Positions 45,127 through 53,970 of a DNA stretch of 64,000 bases are shown piece after piece; the stretch's first letter is position 1, and the number at the start of each line of letters is the position of its first letter. A program made the translations under genes and the position numbers. The notes below the pieces were generated by a model. That model saw only the letters and a program-made list of their open reading frames with translations, was not told the DNA's origin and did not search any database. Origin of the DNA: Perlabentimonas sp034003245 (GTDB taxonomy: Bacteria > Bacteroidota > Bacteroidia > Bacteroidales > Tenuifilaceae); assembly GCA_034003245.1 (NCBI GenBank), contig JAVEYY010000003.1:87766-151765 (forward strand), given 5' to 3'.

Positions 45127-47505
45127 TTACTCATACTTCAACGTATCTACAGGATTAGTTCTGGCGGCCTTAACCGTTTGAAAAAGAATTGTTACCAGCG
45201 AAACAAAAAGGGTGATAAACGCCGCAAGGACAAAAACCTGCCATGGAATTTTAATCCTAAAGGCATAGAAATTTAGTAGCTGCATCACGGCATAGTAGGC
45301 AATAGGCCATGAGATAACTGTGCCAAGCAGTGCCCATCGGGTAAAATCGGCTGAGAATTTGGTGATAAGCGATGCGTTTCCTGATCCAAAGACTTTTCGG
45401 ATGCCAATCTCGCGCATACGGTTCTCCAGCATGAAACTCGATAAGCCAAGTAATCCCATGCACGATATCAGTATAGCCAGCAATGAGAAATAGATGAACA
45501 GCTTGCCGAAATACTCCTCGGTTTTATACTGGCCCTGAAAAATATCCTGAACAAAATCGTACTTAAACTCTGTGCTCAGCCCCAAATCGTCCCACAGGTC
45601 TCGTATTTTCTCTAAACCCTGCGCATAAAGCCCATCCTTAAGCCTGATGTTAACCACGGGTGCTCCCCAGTAATAGTAATCGAAAGGAAGAAACATGACC
45701 AGGGGTTCAATTCCAAAATGTAGCGATTTGTAATGGAAATCCTCAACCACGCCAACCACCTCGAACACCTTTTCGCGAATAATCTTCTTACCAATGGGGT
45801 TGTCCCATCCAGCTAACTTCACCAGTGTTTGGTTCACGATTATTCCCTTTTGATCGCTGGGGAATTGCTGCGACAGGTTTCGCCCATCCACAATTTTTGC
45901 ATCAATTACATCTATAAATTGATAATCAATTGCCAACGAGCTAATCATTATATGGTCCTTTACACCTTCAACCTTATACCCATTCTGCGATATTCCGTAA
46001 CCCAACGATGATGTTGAAATCCCAACCCCCTCAACCTCTGGGATTGCTTCTAGCGCATTGCGCAATCCATCAACGCGTTGCCACACATTATCGCCCTTTG
46101 CCCTAGCCACAACTAGCCCATCGGTATTTAGGCCTAGTTCTTTGTTTTTCACGAAGCTCACCTGCAAATACACAATAATTGTAACAATAATAAGCAAGGC
46201 AGATATGGTAAACTGAAGGGTTACAAGCACATTCCGGATAATTGGTTTGGCCTTTACCCCTCCAAAATCGGAACATAAAACCCTTACAGGATTGAATGAC
46301 GACAAGAATAATGCTGGGTATAAACCGGCTGTAACACCAAAAATCAGCACAAAAAATGGGAACAAGAGGCCAATTATAGCACCCTGACTATTATACAGGC
46401 TAAGATTTAGGCTCAGCAGGTTGTTGTACGAGGGCATCAGCAACTCAACGATCAGTAAACTTATGAGCGCCGAAACAGAAGCAAGCAGCAACGACTCCCC
46501 AATAAATTGCCATCGCACCTGCCCTTTCGATGCGCCTACCGACATCCTCATCCCAACCTCCTTGGCTCTACGGGTGCTGCGGGCTGTGGAAAGGTTAACG
46601 AAATTGAATCCTGCAATAAACAGAATGAATGAGGCTATGGCTGCAATTATGAAGAGAATTGTTGCAACCCCAGGCTTATCGTACTCCAAATCATTATACA
46701 AGTGTATATCACCTAAGGCCTGCAAACCTACTTCATACCGGGCATTATAGGCTTCCATCTTCTTATTGATAACCATATCGGCAACCCTATTTGCCTTTGT
46801 GATTACCTCATCGCTATTACTACCCGGGGCTAACATCAACAGGGTGATAAACCCAATATTACCATCCCACTCCCTCATTGTTCCAGTGGTAATATTATAC
46901 AGCGTTGAGAATGATATAAAACCGTTATGCTGCAAACGTGTGTTGGTTGGACAGTCCTCAACTATTCCAGTAACAGTGAATGGAGTTTTTCCATCACCAA
47001 TTAATACCTGCCCCATGGGATCGTTATCCCCAAAAATCGAATGGGCCAGCCTTTGGCTTAGCACTATTGAGAATGGCTCCCTAAGGGCTGAGGAAGCATC
47101 GCCATGTAGAAGTTTAAAATCGAGAAAATCCCAGAGCGTAATATCGGCATAGAAAAGCGTACCCGACGAAACCTCTCGATCGCCATAGCGATACTGTCCT
47201 CCGGTATGCAATAACCTGAGTACTTTCTCCACTTCAGGGATTTCGTCCAATAGATCCTCGCCCACCTTAGGACTTGTAATGCCCGTACGCTCCTCGATAA
47301 CGTTATTGCGAATAAAACTTGATGTAACCCTATAAATTCGATCGGCGTTGCGATGAAACCGATCGAAGCTCACCTCGTGGTTTATGTATAGGGCAATAAA
47401 AATGCAGCAGGCAAAGCCAATGGCAAGTCCTAGTATATTAATTGCTGTAAACCCTTTATTCCGATATAAAACACGCAATGTTGTTTTCAAGAAGTTTTTA
47501 AGCAT
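45127..47505 (-). CDS. MacB/FtsX-type ABC transporter permease (792 aa)
   Basis: A 792-residue permease. Start 47505 (MLKNFLKTTLRVLYRNKGF) is the usual N-terminus; 11 further codons upstream are rejected. An N-terminal TM helix (INILGLAIGFACCIFIALYI) is followed by a MacB_PCD periplasmic domain (about 45-270), a first FtsX domain with the RRAKEVGMRMSVGASKGQV loop (about 285-410), a second periplasmic domain (about 440-650), and a last FtsX domain with ENRMREIGIRKVFGSGN (about 670-792). It ends NPVDTLKYE. No ATPase is encoded nearby. Family members act with a MacB-like ATPase in envelope stress, efflux or lipoprotein-linked mechanotransmission. The divergent two-component system is the likely regulator. 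Confidence 0.92.
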   Translation of the reverse strand: MLKNFLKTTLRVLYRNKGFTAINILGLAIGFACCIFIALYINHEVSFDRFHRNADRIYRVTSSFIRNNVIEERTGITSPKVGEDLLDEIPEVEKVLRLLHTGGQYRYGDREVSSGTLFYADITLWDFLDFKLLHGDASSALREPFSIVLSQRLAHSIFGDNDPMGQVLIGDGKTPFTVTGIVEDCPTNTRLQHNGFISFSTLYNITTGTMREWDGNIGFITLLMLAPGSNSDEVITKANRVADMVINKKMEAYNARYEVGLQALGDIHLYNDLEYDKPGVATILFIIAAIASFILFIAGFNFVNLSTARSTRRAKEVGMRMSVGASKGQVRWQFIGESLLLASVSALISLLIVELLMPSYNNLLSLNLSLYNSQGAIIGLLFPFFVLIFGVTAGLYPALFLSSFNPVRVLCSDFGGVKAKPIIRNVLVTLQFTISALLIIVTIIVYLQVSFVKNKELGLNTDGLVVARAKGDNVWQRVDGLRNALEAIPEVEGVGISTSSLGYGISQNGYKVEGVKDHIMISSLAIDYQFIDVIDAKIVDGRNLSQQFPSDQKGIIVNQTLVKLAGWDNPIGKKIIREKVFEVVGVVEDFHYKSLHFGIEPLVMFLPFDYYYWGAPVVNIRLKDGLYAQGLEKIRDLWDDLGLSTEFKYDFVQDIFQGQYKTEEYFGKLFIYFSLLAILISCMGLLGLSSFMLENRMREIGIRKVFGSGNASLITKFSADFTRWALLGTVISWPIAYYAVMQLLNFYAFRIKIPWQVFVLAAFITLFVSLVTILFQTVKAARTNPVDTLKYE

Positions 47506-47612
47506 AGGTGTATTATTTGTGTAATCAGAAGCAAACAATCATTACACCAAAAATTTTATGACACTTGTATTGTGGCGTTTAGCATTATTAATGATATGAA
47601 TATGAAAATTAT

Positions 47613-47643
47613 TTTGTTTCAAACTGAAACATTTGTAGTTTTG
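47613..47643 (+). promoter_or_regulatory. Perfect TTTG-N19-TAGTTTTG promoter
   Basis: TTTG (47613-47616), exactly 19 bases, then TAGTTTTG (47636-47643). Transcription from about 47650 would run through the REP-like hairpins into the response regulator gene, with a leader of about 380 nt. Confidence 0.7.
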
Positions 47644-47805
47644 AAATGAAACAGCTAATAAGAATTGAAAGCGTAAATATCAATAAAATAATCACTACTG
47701 TCCGATTAATTTTTTGATAAACATCGGTAATCCCTATCAATTGTTGTGTCCCTGCCCGCAGCAGGCAGGCCTACGGGACACTGACTTGTGGGGTCAAAAT
47801 TTCTT

Positions 47806-47859
47806 CTACCGGTATCCTGTGCCTAAAGGCACAGTCCCGTAGGGACAAAATATCGGTAG
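47806..47859. repeat. REP-like branched palindrome
   Basis: An outer stem (CTACCGGTAT with ATATCGGTAG, one mismatch) encloses two perfect hairpins: TGTGCCT/AGGCACA and GTCCC/GGGAC. The result is a small cloverleaf. Related TGTCCC...GGGACA stems occur at 47748-47780 and 47883-47900. Confidence 0.75.
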
Positions 47860-47882
47860 AACAAATAATAGAGATTTTTTTA

Positions 47883-47900
47883 TTGTCCCATTAGGGACAA
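47883..47900. repeat. GTCCC hairpin
   Basis: TTGTCCC and GGGACAA pair around an ATTA loop. It is the same core as one arm of the branched element just upstream. Confidence 0.7.
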
Positions 47901-47947
47901 AACAAATATTAGTCGGACATTAATGAAAAATAATAAAATCTAAAGGC

Positions 47948-48018
47948 CAGCAGGCAGGTCAACCAATCAACCAATCAATCAACCAATCAACCAGCCTGCC
48001 GGCTGGCAGGTCAATCAT
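47948..48018. repeat. CAACCAAT repeat between inverted GCAGGCAGG arms
   Basis: About four TCAACCAA-type units with a 4-bp slip, bounded by CCAGCAGGCAGG on the left and CAGCCTGCC/GGCTGGCAGG on the right. It ends 14 bp before the response regulator ATG. Confidence 0.65.
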
Positions 48019-48032
48019 CCAATCATCCTCCC

Positions 48033-49403
48033 ATGTCCAGAATATTAGCCATCGACGATAACCGAGAAATACTGATATCCCTAAGAATTGTTTTAGGAAA
48101 ACATTTTAGCCATGTCGATTGCCACGCTGAGCCATCACTTGAAATAGAAAAGAGGATAGCCGAAAACGCTTACGATCTGGTTCTTCTCGACATGAACTTC
48201 TCGCCAGGTGCCACATCGGGAGCCGAAGGGCTTGCTTTCCTTGAGAAGATTAAGCTGCTCGACCCAACCCTTGCTGTGGTTATGATGACTGCCTACGGCG
48301 ATATCGACCTGGCCGTAAACGCCATGAAGCTGGGCGCAAGCGATTTTGTGGTAAAGCCATGGGAAAACAAGAAGCTGCTCGCCACAGCTATATCGGCCAG
48401 TAAACTAACGCAATCGCAGCGCGAAGTTTCACGCCTAAAGGAGACCCAGCGAGTTATATCATCCACATCCGATTCTCCATTTAGCCAAATCATTGGCTCA
48501 TCACAGGCGATGGCGAAGATATTCGCCACTATCGAAAAGGTGGCCAAAACCGATGCCAATGTGCTGATTCTTGGCGAGAACGGCACGGGGAAGGAGCTGG
48601 TTGCCCGGGCAATACACCGGCAATCGCAGCGAGCAGGCAACCTGTTCGTAACGGTTGACATGGGCTCCATTGCCGAATCGCTTTTCGAAAGCGAGCTGTT
48701 TGGCCATGCAAAAGGAGCCTTTACCGATGCAAAAGACGATAGAGCTGGGCGTTTTGAGGTGGCAAATCGGGGTACCCTTTTCCTCGACGAGATTGCAAAC
48801 ATACCGCTAAACCTACAGGCTAAACTTCTTAGCGTGCTTCAAAACCGTGAGGTAACCAGGGTTGGCGCATCAATACCAAAAGAAGTTGATATTAGATTGG
48901 TTTCAGCTACAAATGCTAACATCAACCAGCTAGTCGATGGCGGCAATTTCAGGCAGGATCTATACTATAGGATCAATACTGTTGAAATTCATCTCCCCCC
49001 GCTCCGCGAACGCGACGAGGATATCGTTTTACTGGCAAATCACTTCCTAAATCTTTATGCTGGCAAATACGGAAAAACAAGGATAAGCCTATCAAAATCG
49101 GCACAAAAACTTCTAAGATCGTATAGCTGGCCCGGCAACGTAAGGGAGCTGCGCCATGCCCTCGAGAGGGCCGTAATAATGAGCGATAGTCATGTTATTG
49201 AACCCGATTCATTATTTCTGAAATCAAAAATCAGCTCAAGCAATCAAGAAGCACTAGGGCAAAACCTAAATATTGAGGAAATTGAGAAACAGGCAATTAT
49301 TCAATCCCTTAAAATAAACAAGGGCAACATGAGCTTGGCAGCTAAGGAACTTGGGCTTGGCCGAACAACTCTTTACCGAAAAATGGCAAAGTATGGTCTT
49401 TAA
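48033..49403 (+). CDS. Sigma-54-dependent response regulator (NtrC/AtoC type)
   Basis: A 456-residue transcription activator. Receiver domain 1-120 has D8/D9, the phospho-acceptor D53, MMTAYGD and the VKPWEN lysine. The AAA+ domain (about 145-375) has Walker A GENGTGKE (181-188), and the sigma-54 loop at 228-233 reads GAFTDA instead of GAFTGA. Walker B is FLDEIAN, and RELRHALERA marks the end. A Fis-type HTH closes the protein (NMSLAAKELGLGRTTLYRKM). It pairs with the kinase gene, which overlaps its 3' end by 11 bp. The two flanking permease genes are its likely targets. No clear -24/-12 sigma-54 site was found in front of them by eye. Confidence 0.94.
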   Translation: MSRILAIDDNREILISLRIVLGKHFSHVDCHAEPSLEIEKRIAENAYDLVLLDMNFSPGATSGAEGLAFLEKIKLLDPTLAVVMMTAYGDIDLAVNAMKLGASDFVVKPWENKKLLATAISASKLTQSQREVSRLKETQRVISSTSDSPFSQIIGSSQAMAKIFATIEKVAKTDANVLILGENGTGKELVARAIHRQSQRAGNLFVTVDMGSIAESLFESELFGHAKGAFTDAKDDRAGRFEVANRGTLFLDEIANIPLNLQAKLLSVLQNREVTRVGASIPKEVDIRLVSATNANINQLVDGGNFRQDLYYRINTVEIHLPPLRERDEDIVLLANHFLNLYAGKYGKTRISLSKSAQKLLRSYSWPGNVRELRHALERAVIMSDSHVIEPDSLFLKSKISSSNQEALGQNLNIEEIEKQAIIQSLKINKGNMSLAAKELGLGRTTLYRKMAKYGL

Positions 49404-50778
49404 ATCATTTAGAGTAAGGCTGGTTATCAGAATAATTATTCTGAGCATAGTTATTGGTGGATTCACCTTCTTTATCCAGAAGCAGGATTACTATTTCACG
49501 TCCATCGAGCTGCTGATTGTAATAATCCTGCTGATTGTAGAAATGGTGTACTTTGTTGAGCGAGGATATCGCCAGCTAAATAATATGCTTCAATCGGTAA
49601 AAGAGAAGGATTTCAACATCAGCTTTCAGCCTGCTAATCAAGGCATCATCTTCTCTTCACTTACACAGCTTCTCAATGAACTAACCGACAGCTACCGGAA
49701 AGTAAGAATTGAGAAGGAGGTTCATTACCAATTTCTAAACCACATTGTTGATCAGATTAACCCACTACTGGTTTGTTACGATAATGCTGGAGTTGTAAAA
49801 CTGGCTAACCTATCGCTACGTAAGCTGCTAAAATCGAAGGATGTGAAAAACATCAATGCACTTGCTGCCATTAATAACGATCTTCCTCAGCAGCTGCTAA
49901 ATCTTACTGAAGGGCAAGAGTTTGTTTTGCCAGCCAGGCATGAGGGCGAAATCCTACAATTTGCACTAAGCTGCTCATCAATAAAGCTAATGGATAAGCA
50001 GTATCGGCTTGTGGTAATGCACGATATTAGAATTCCGCTGCAGGAGCATGAGCTGGAATCGTACCGTAAGCTAATCAGGGTGCTCACCCATGAAATTATG
50101 AATTCGGTAACCCCTATCCTATCGCTGAGCGAGGCCATGAACGAAACCCTTAAGCAACCCGATAATTCTCCTCGCTTGCTCGAAAACCTAACAGAACAGG
50201 AAGCCGCAGACCTAACCGAAGGTTATCGAGCAATTGAGGTGCGCAGCCGAGCGCTTATGCGCTTTGTAAACGACTTTAAGAGCCTATCGAAACTACCCGA
50301 ACCCAAAATACAGCCATTTAGCCCCGAAAGCCTTTTAAAGCCAATTATTGCGCTACTTAAACCTGCACTCGATGCTAAATCCATAAAAATCTCCATGTCA
50401 ATTAGCAAGGAGGCCAAAACGTTGCACGCTGATAAGGATTTAGTTGAACAGGTTTTAATAAATCTTATGAAAAACTCAATTGATGCCCTTGGCAGCATGC
50501 AAGAACCTCAGATTGATCTTGAAGTTTATAAAAGTGGCAGCAAAGTTACAGTTACAGTTACCGATAATGGCATGGGCATTAGGGATGAGAACCTCGACAA
50601 GGTTTTTGTTCCCTTCTATTCAACCAAAACACATGGATCGGGGATTGGGCTAAGCTTATCGCAGCAAATCATGCGACTGCACAATGGTTCAATATCATTA
50701 AAATCGATTGAGGGAAAGGGCACTACGGTTTCGCTTATTTTCCCGCACATCAATATGCAACAATTACTCGTACTTTAA
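49393..50778 (+). CDS. Sensor histidine kinase (NtrB-like)
   Basis: A 461-residue membrane kinase. Start ATG 49393 (MVFKSFRVRL) is chosen; it overlaps the regulator gene by 11 bp, and an earlier in-frame TTG is unlikely. Two TM helices (about 8-30 and 37-58) lie at the N-terminus with almost no periplasmic loop, so sensing is probably within the membrane or cytoplasm. A PAS-like domain (about 120-215) precedes HisKA with VLTHEIMNSVTP (H233) and HATPase_c with LMKNSIDALG (N box), DNGMGI (G1) and GSGIGLSLSQQIM (G2). It should phosphorylate D53 of the partner regulator. Its last 15 bp overlap the end of the convergent permease gene. Confidence 0.94.
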   Translation: MVFKSFRVRLVIRIIILSIVIGGFTFFIQKQDYYFTSIELLIVIILLIVEMVYFVERGYRQLNNMLQSVKEKDFNISFQPANQGIIFSSLTQLLNELTDSYRKVRIEKEVHYQFLNHIVDQINPLLVCYDNAGVVKLANLSLRKLLKSKDVKNINALAAINNDLPQQLLNLTEGQEFVLPARHEGEILQFALSCSSIKLMDKQYRLVVMHDIRIPLQEHELESYRKLIRVLTHEIMNSVTPILSLSEAMNETLKQPDNSPRLLENLTEQEAADLTEGYRAIEVRSRALMRFVNDFKSLSKLPEPKIQPFSPESLLKPIIALLKPALDAKSIKISMSISKEAKTLHADKDLVEQVLINLMKNSIDALGSMQEPQIDLEVYKSGSKVTVTVTDNGMGIRDENLDKVFVPFYSTKTHGSGIGLSLSQQIMRLHNGSISLKSIEGKGTTVSLIFPHINMQQLLVL

Positions 50779-53139
50779 TGTAATTGCAGGATTTTGATTT
50801 GATGCCACATACGTTTTTACCAGCGTTGTAGCCAGGGCAATTAACAACGACACTAGCGATGCTAGAATATAAGCCCATATGGGCATCGATATACGCTCAG
50901 CAAAATTCGCAAGCCACCTACTAGTAATAAACCATGCCGCTGGCCATGCCACAACCGATGCAAGACTAACCCATTTTACAAAACTCATGGAGATAAGAGC
51001 AGTTAGGATCGATGTTTTTGCGCCTAATACTTTACGTATTGCAAACTCCTTTTTGCGCGACTGCGTAACATGTACCGTTAAGCCAAAAAGTCCGGCACAA
51101 GCGATTACAATGGAAAGAATTGTAAAAACGCCAAGAATATTGCCAAATCTGTTCTCACTTGCATATAGGTCGCCCAGCTTATCGTCCATAAAAAAGTACA
51201 CAAATGGAGTATCACCGGCAAAACTATCCCATATTCTCCGAACTGCTCCAAGTGATTGTTGAATATTATCACCCTTTAACCTTATTGATAAAAACTGGTT
51301 TGGATCGTGCCAGGTCAACATAACCATGGGTTCAACCTGTCGATGCAACGATAAAAAGTTGAAATCCTTAACCACACCCACAATTTCATTCTCCTTATGA
51401 TCGGGGTCATTCGGTAGAAATATTTTGCGCCCAATGGGATTGTTGTAACCAAAATGCTTTACAAAAGCCTCGTTTACCATCACGTTACCTACTTCGCTCG
51501 CCAGGGGTTCGCGAAACATTCGCCCCTCGGCCATTTTAATTCCATAGGCTTCCAGGTAATGGTTGTCAATGGTCATGTACGATATATTAAGCGCCTCGGG
51601 ACTACCCTCCATAACAAAATCGCGAGCCAAAATGGTATGCCCAAGAATAAACGAGTGCAGAGTAGCCGCATCCACATTTGGATCAGCAGCAATAAGTTCC
51701 CTAAGTGTATTATGCTTTCCTTCAAGGTTAGGTGTATTTATTCTAACCGAAATAAGGTTATGGGGATCAAACCCAAGATCTTTGTTCTTTATATGCTGAA
51801 GTTGCACAAACACAACAATAGTGCAAATTGCCAAGGCTTGCAAAATCGCAAATTGGAGAAAAGCTAGAATGCTCCTGAACGAAGTTTTTCTTCCGTACGA
51901 CTTCGTCGATTGCCGAAAAATTACGACTGGCTTAAAACTTGAAAGGAATAGAGCGGGATACCAGCCTGCTGTAATCCCAACAAAGATTACAAGAGCAGGA
52001 ATTCCAATAAGATAATAGGATGTGGTTTTGGAGAAAAGTATCAATCTCTTTCCAAGGAACGACTCAACCAGCGGCGATGCAATTTCGGCTAGCACAAGTG
52101 CTAAGACCATGGCCACCGTTACAAGTAGAATCGATTCCCCAAGATGTTGAATTAAAAGTTGACTCCGGGTCGCCCCAAAAACTTTGCGAACTCCAACTTC
52201 TCTTGCCCTACTTAATGCTTGCACTGTGCTTAAGTTGATGAAGTTAAAGGAGGCTATTACCAGCACCAGCACTGCAGACAAGGTAAAAATCACTATGGTT
52301 CTTCGATTCCCTTTTACTGCTTGCTTTTGTACTTTGGAGTTTAGGTAGATATCGGCAAGTGGCTCTAAAAAAGTTCCTAATCGCGCATTAATCGATTTAA
52401 AAAGCTCATTCACCTCCCTGTCCATCAGGTTCTCAATCTTGCTCTCCAAATCCGAAATATTAGTTCCTGGTTTTAGAAGAAGCCACGTTTCAAAAGCCAT
52501 TCCATGTCCGTACGAGAATCCTCCAAACTGCCGTGTGGCAGTTATCATTGGCTCTAGCACCTTAAACCTCAGCGACGAGTTTTCGGGTGGATCTTCAACA
52601 ACACCAGTAATAGTATATGCCTGATTATCGTACTCTAAAACCTTCCCTATGGCTCTCTCTTTGCCAAAAAAGGCTTTTGCAATTCCTTGAGTTAAAACTA
52701 TCGTATTTGGGGATGAAAGAGCGTTGGGTGGATCACCCTCTAAAAGGGTAAAGGAGAAGATGTTAAAAAAACTGCTATCTACAAAGTGTACATTCTCAAC
52801 AAGAATTGATTTTTGACCATATTTATATAACCTGCTATGTGCTCGTCCAAAACGCGACATGTGCTCCACCTCGGGAAACTCATCGGCAACCATCTGCCCT
52901 ATTGGGGCATGATGTGTTGCGTGAAAATTTACCTCGCCCGACATGGTTAACACAGATGATAAACGATAAATTCGATCGGACTTTTGATGAAATGCATCGT
53001 AATGTGTCTCGAACAATACCCAGCTAACAATTATTATAACACAGGCAAGCCCTAGGGCAAGGCTTAATAGGTTGATCAACGAAAAGGATTTATTCCTTAA
53101 AAAAAATTGAAATGCTGTACTTAAGTAATTTCGAATCAT
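50764..53139 (-). CDS. MacB/FtsX-type ABC transporter permease (791 aa)
   Basis: A 791-residue paralogue of the permease at 45127-47505. Start 53139 (MIRNYLSTAFQFFLRNKSF) matches that paralogue; the 58 codons upstream in frame have no family resemblance. The same layout is seen: TM1 with LINLLSLALGLACVIIIVSW, a MacB_PCD domain, an FtsX core with SRAREVGVRKVFGATRSQ (about 300-420), a second periplasmic domain, and a second FtsX core with SRKKEFAIRKVLGAK (about 670-791). It ends NPAITLKYE. Its 3' end overlaps the kinase gene tail-to-tail by 15 bp. No ATPase partner is present. No good promoter was seen upstream, but a 19-bp palindrome (53257-53275) lies there. Confidence 0.92.
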   Translation of the reverse strand: MIRNYLSTAFQFFLRNKSFSLINLLSLALGLACVIIIVSWVLFETHYDAFHQKSDRIYRLSSVLTMSGEVNFHATHHAPIGQMVADEFPEVEHMSRFGRAHSRLYKYGQKSILVENVHFVDSSFFNIFSFTLLEGDPPNALSSPNTIVLTQGIAKAFFGKERAIGKVLEYDNQAYTITGVVEDPPENSSLRFKVLEPMITATRQFGGFSYGHGMAFETWLLLKPGTNISDLESKIENLMDREVNELFKSINARLGTFLEPLADIYLNSKVQKQAVKGNRRTIVIFTLSAVLVLVIASFNFINLSTVQALSRAREVGVRKVFGATRSQLLIQHLGESILLVTVAMVLALVLAEIASPLVESFLGKRLILFSKTTSYYLIGIPALVIFVGITAGWYPALFLSSFKPVVIFRQSTKSYGRKTSFRSILAFLQFAILQALAICTIVVFVQLQHIKNKDLGFDPHNLISVRINTPNLEGKHNTLRELIAADPNVDAATLHSFILGHTILARDFVMEGSPEALNISYMTIDNHYLEAYGIKMAEGRMFREPLASEVGNVMVNEAFVKHFGYNNPIGRKIFLPNDPDHKENEIVGVVKDFNFLSLHRQVEPMVMLTWHDPNQFLSIRLKGDNIQQSLGAVRRIWDSFAGDTPFVYFFMDDKLGDLYASENRFGNILGVFTILSIVIACAGLFGLTVHVTQSRKKEFAIRKVLGAKTSILTALISMSFVKWVSLASVVAWPAAWFITSRWLANFAERISMPIWAYILASLVSLLIALATTLVKTYVASNQNPAITLKYE

Positions 53140-53256
53140 GTTTATTAATATTTTCCAACAAAAGTCATCAAGAGTTATGCCCATAAATATAGGCAATTGA
53201 CAATCTTTTACTTGCACAAATCCACGGGAAATTTCCGATAAAAAAAAGCCGTCGCG

Positions 53257-53275
53257 CTGTATCGTATCGATACAG
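53257..53275. promoter_or_regulatory. 19-bp palindrome upstream of the permease gene
   Basis: CTGTATCG and CGATACAG arms around TAT, about 120 bp upstream of the permease start at 53139. It could be an operator for a dimeric regulator. This is inference from symmetry only. Confidence 0.4.
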
Positions 53276-53387
53276 TGACTGCTCAAAAACGTACATCTTT
53301 GCCAATAACACACATTCCTGTGATACTGCTATTTGCACACAACACCTTAAAATGATGAAAAATTTATCGAAAAAAGTATTGATAAAT

Positions 53388-53418
53388 TTTGCAGATATTA
53401 AAAATGCTCGTATTTTTG
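53388..53418 (+). promoter_or_regulatory. Perfect promoter of tRNA-Val
   Basis: TTTG (53388-53391), 19 bases, TATTTTTG (53411-53418): the full Bacteroidota consensus. Transcription would start about 40 bp upstream of the tRNA. Confidence 0.85.
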
Positions 53419-53462
53419 CATCGCTTTTAACGAAAAGCACAACGCAATAAACAAAGCCCTTT

Positions 53463-53537
53463 GGGAGTTTAGCTCAGCTGGTTCAGAGCACCTGCCTTAC
53501 AAGCAGGGGGTCACTGGTTCGAATCCAGTAACTCCCA
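53463..53537 (+). tRNA. tRNA-Val (anticodon TAC)
   Basis: A complete 75-nt cloverleaf: acceptor stem GGGAGTT/AACTCCC, D stem GCTC/GAGC, anticodon stem CCTGC/GCAGG with loop CTTACAA (anticodon TAC, reading GUA and other Val codons), T stem ACTGG/CCAGT with loop TTCGAAT, and discriminator A. CCA is not encoded. A strong promoter precedes and a terminator follows it. Confidence 0.95.
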
Positions 53538-53549
53538 CACACAAAATCA

Positions 53550-53586
53550 ACCACTTACAGCGTTTTACGAGGTAAGTGGTTTTTTG
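53550..53586 (+). terminator. tRNA-Val terminator
   Basis: ACCACTTAC (53550-53558) pairs with GTAAGTGGT (53572-53580), followed by six T. A diverged copy lies at 53971-54006. Confidence 0.88.
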
Positions 53587-53611
53587 TTGTACATACAATT
53601 GCATCCACCCT

Positions 53612-53854
53612 ATGGCATACACGTACATTTTGTACTCGGCGCAACTCGACAAGCACTACATTGGCGCCACCCAGGATGAGCTAGATCAGCGTATCCGAAG
53701 GCACAACGCCAACCACAAGGGATTTACAGGCAGAACCAACGACTGGATCTTTGTGCACGCCGAAACCTTCGAAACCTTCGAACTCGCCCTTACGCGCGAG
53801 CGAGAAATTAAAAACTGGAAGAACCGCAAACTTATTGAATCCTTATACACTTAA
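53612..53854 (+). CDS. Small GIY-YIG nuclease
   Basis: An 80-residue single-domain GIY-YIG endonuclease (UvrC N-terminal-like). The start at ATG 53612 gives MAYTYILYSAQLDKHYIGAT, with the Y-I-L and Y-I-G strands. Arginines in the R-x-x-R-H part (about 27-31) follow, then the catalytic-type Glu in TREREIKNWK (about 63-70). There is no DNA-binding C-terminal domain. Free-standing proteins of this size are common in Bacteroidota, often beside tRNA or rRNA genes; their role is not settled. Here the gene starts 26 bp after the tRNA-Val terminator and is followed by a broken tRNA copy, so it sits between direct repeats of the tRNA region. Confidence 0.92.
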   Translation: MAYTYILYSAQLDKHYIGATQDELDQRIRRHNANHKGFTGRTNDWIFVHAETFETFELALTREREIKNWKNRKLIESLYT

Positions 53855-53860
53855 CGACAA

Positions 53861-53956
53861 CCGCAGCTCAGCTGGTTCAGAGCATCCCGACTGTACGTCG
53901 GGAGGGTCACTGGTTCGAACTACACTCACGTGCAGAGCGAGTAATCCAGCAACTCA
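53861..53956 (+). pseudogene. Degenerate tRNA copy (pseudo-tRNA)
   Basis: The D arm (GCTC...GAGC) and the 5' half of the T arm (TCACTGGTTCGAA) are identical to tRNA-Val at 53463. The anticodon arm is replaced by a 6-bp stem (TCCCGA/TCGGGA) with loop CTGTACG, whose centre GTA would be a Tyr anticodon. The T loop is split by about 25 foreign bases (53920-53944), after which TCCAG and a damaged acceptor end resume. The acceptor strands no longer pair. It cannot fold as a normal tRNA. Confidence 0.75.
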
Positions 53957-53970
53957 CACACACAAAATCA

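Larger units (their letters stand above)
47506..48032. other. Intergenic region with promoter and REP-like hairpins
   Basis: No gene is seen. It holds a perfect plus-strand promoter (47613-47643), a branched palindromic element (47806-47859), a second hairpin (47883-47900) and an octamer-based repeat next to inverted GCAGGCAGG/CCTGCCGG arms (47948-48018). All lie in what would be the leader of the response regulator gene. Confidence 0.7.

Noticed and set aside
47506..47640. Sigma-54 (-24/-12) promoter upstream of the permease at 45127-47505
   Set aside because: No GG-N10-GC pair in a TGGCAC/TTGC context was found on the minus strand by eye.
53140..53313. N-terminal extension of the permease at 50764-53139 by 58 codons
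   Set aside because: It does not match the paralogous permease, which begins at the same MIRNYL/MLKNFL position.
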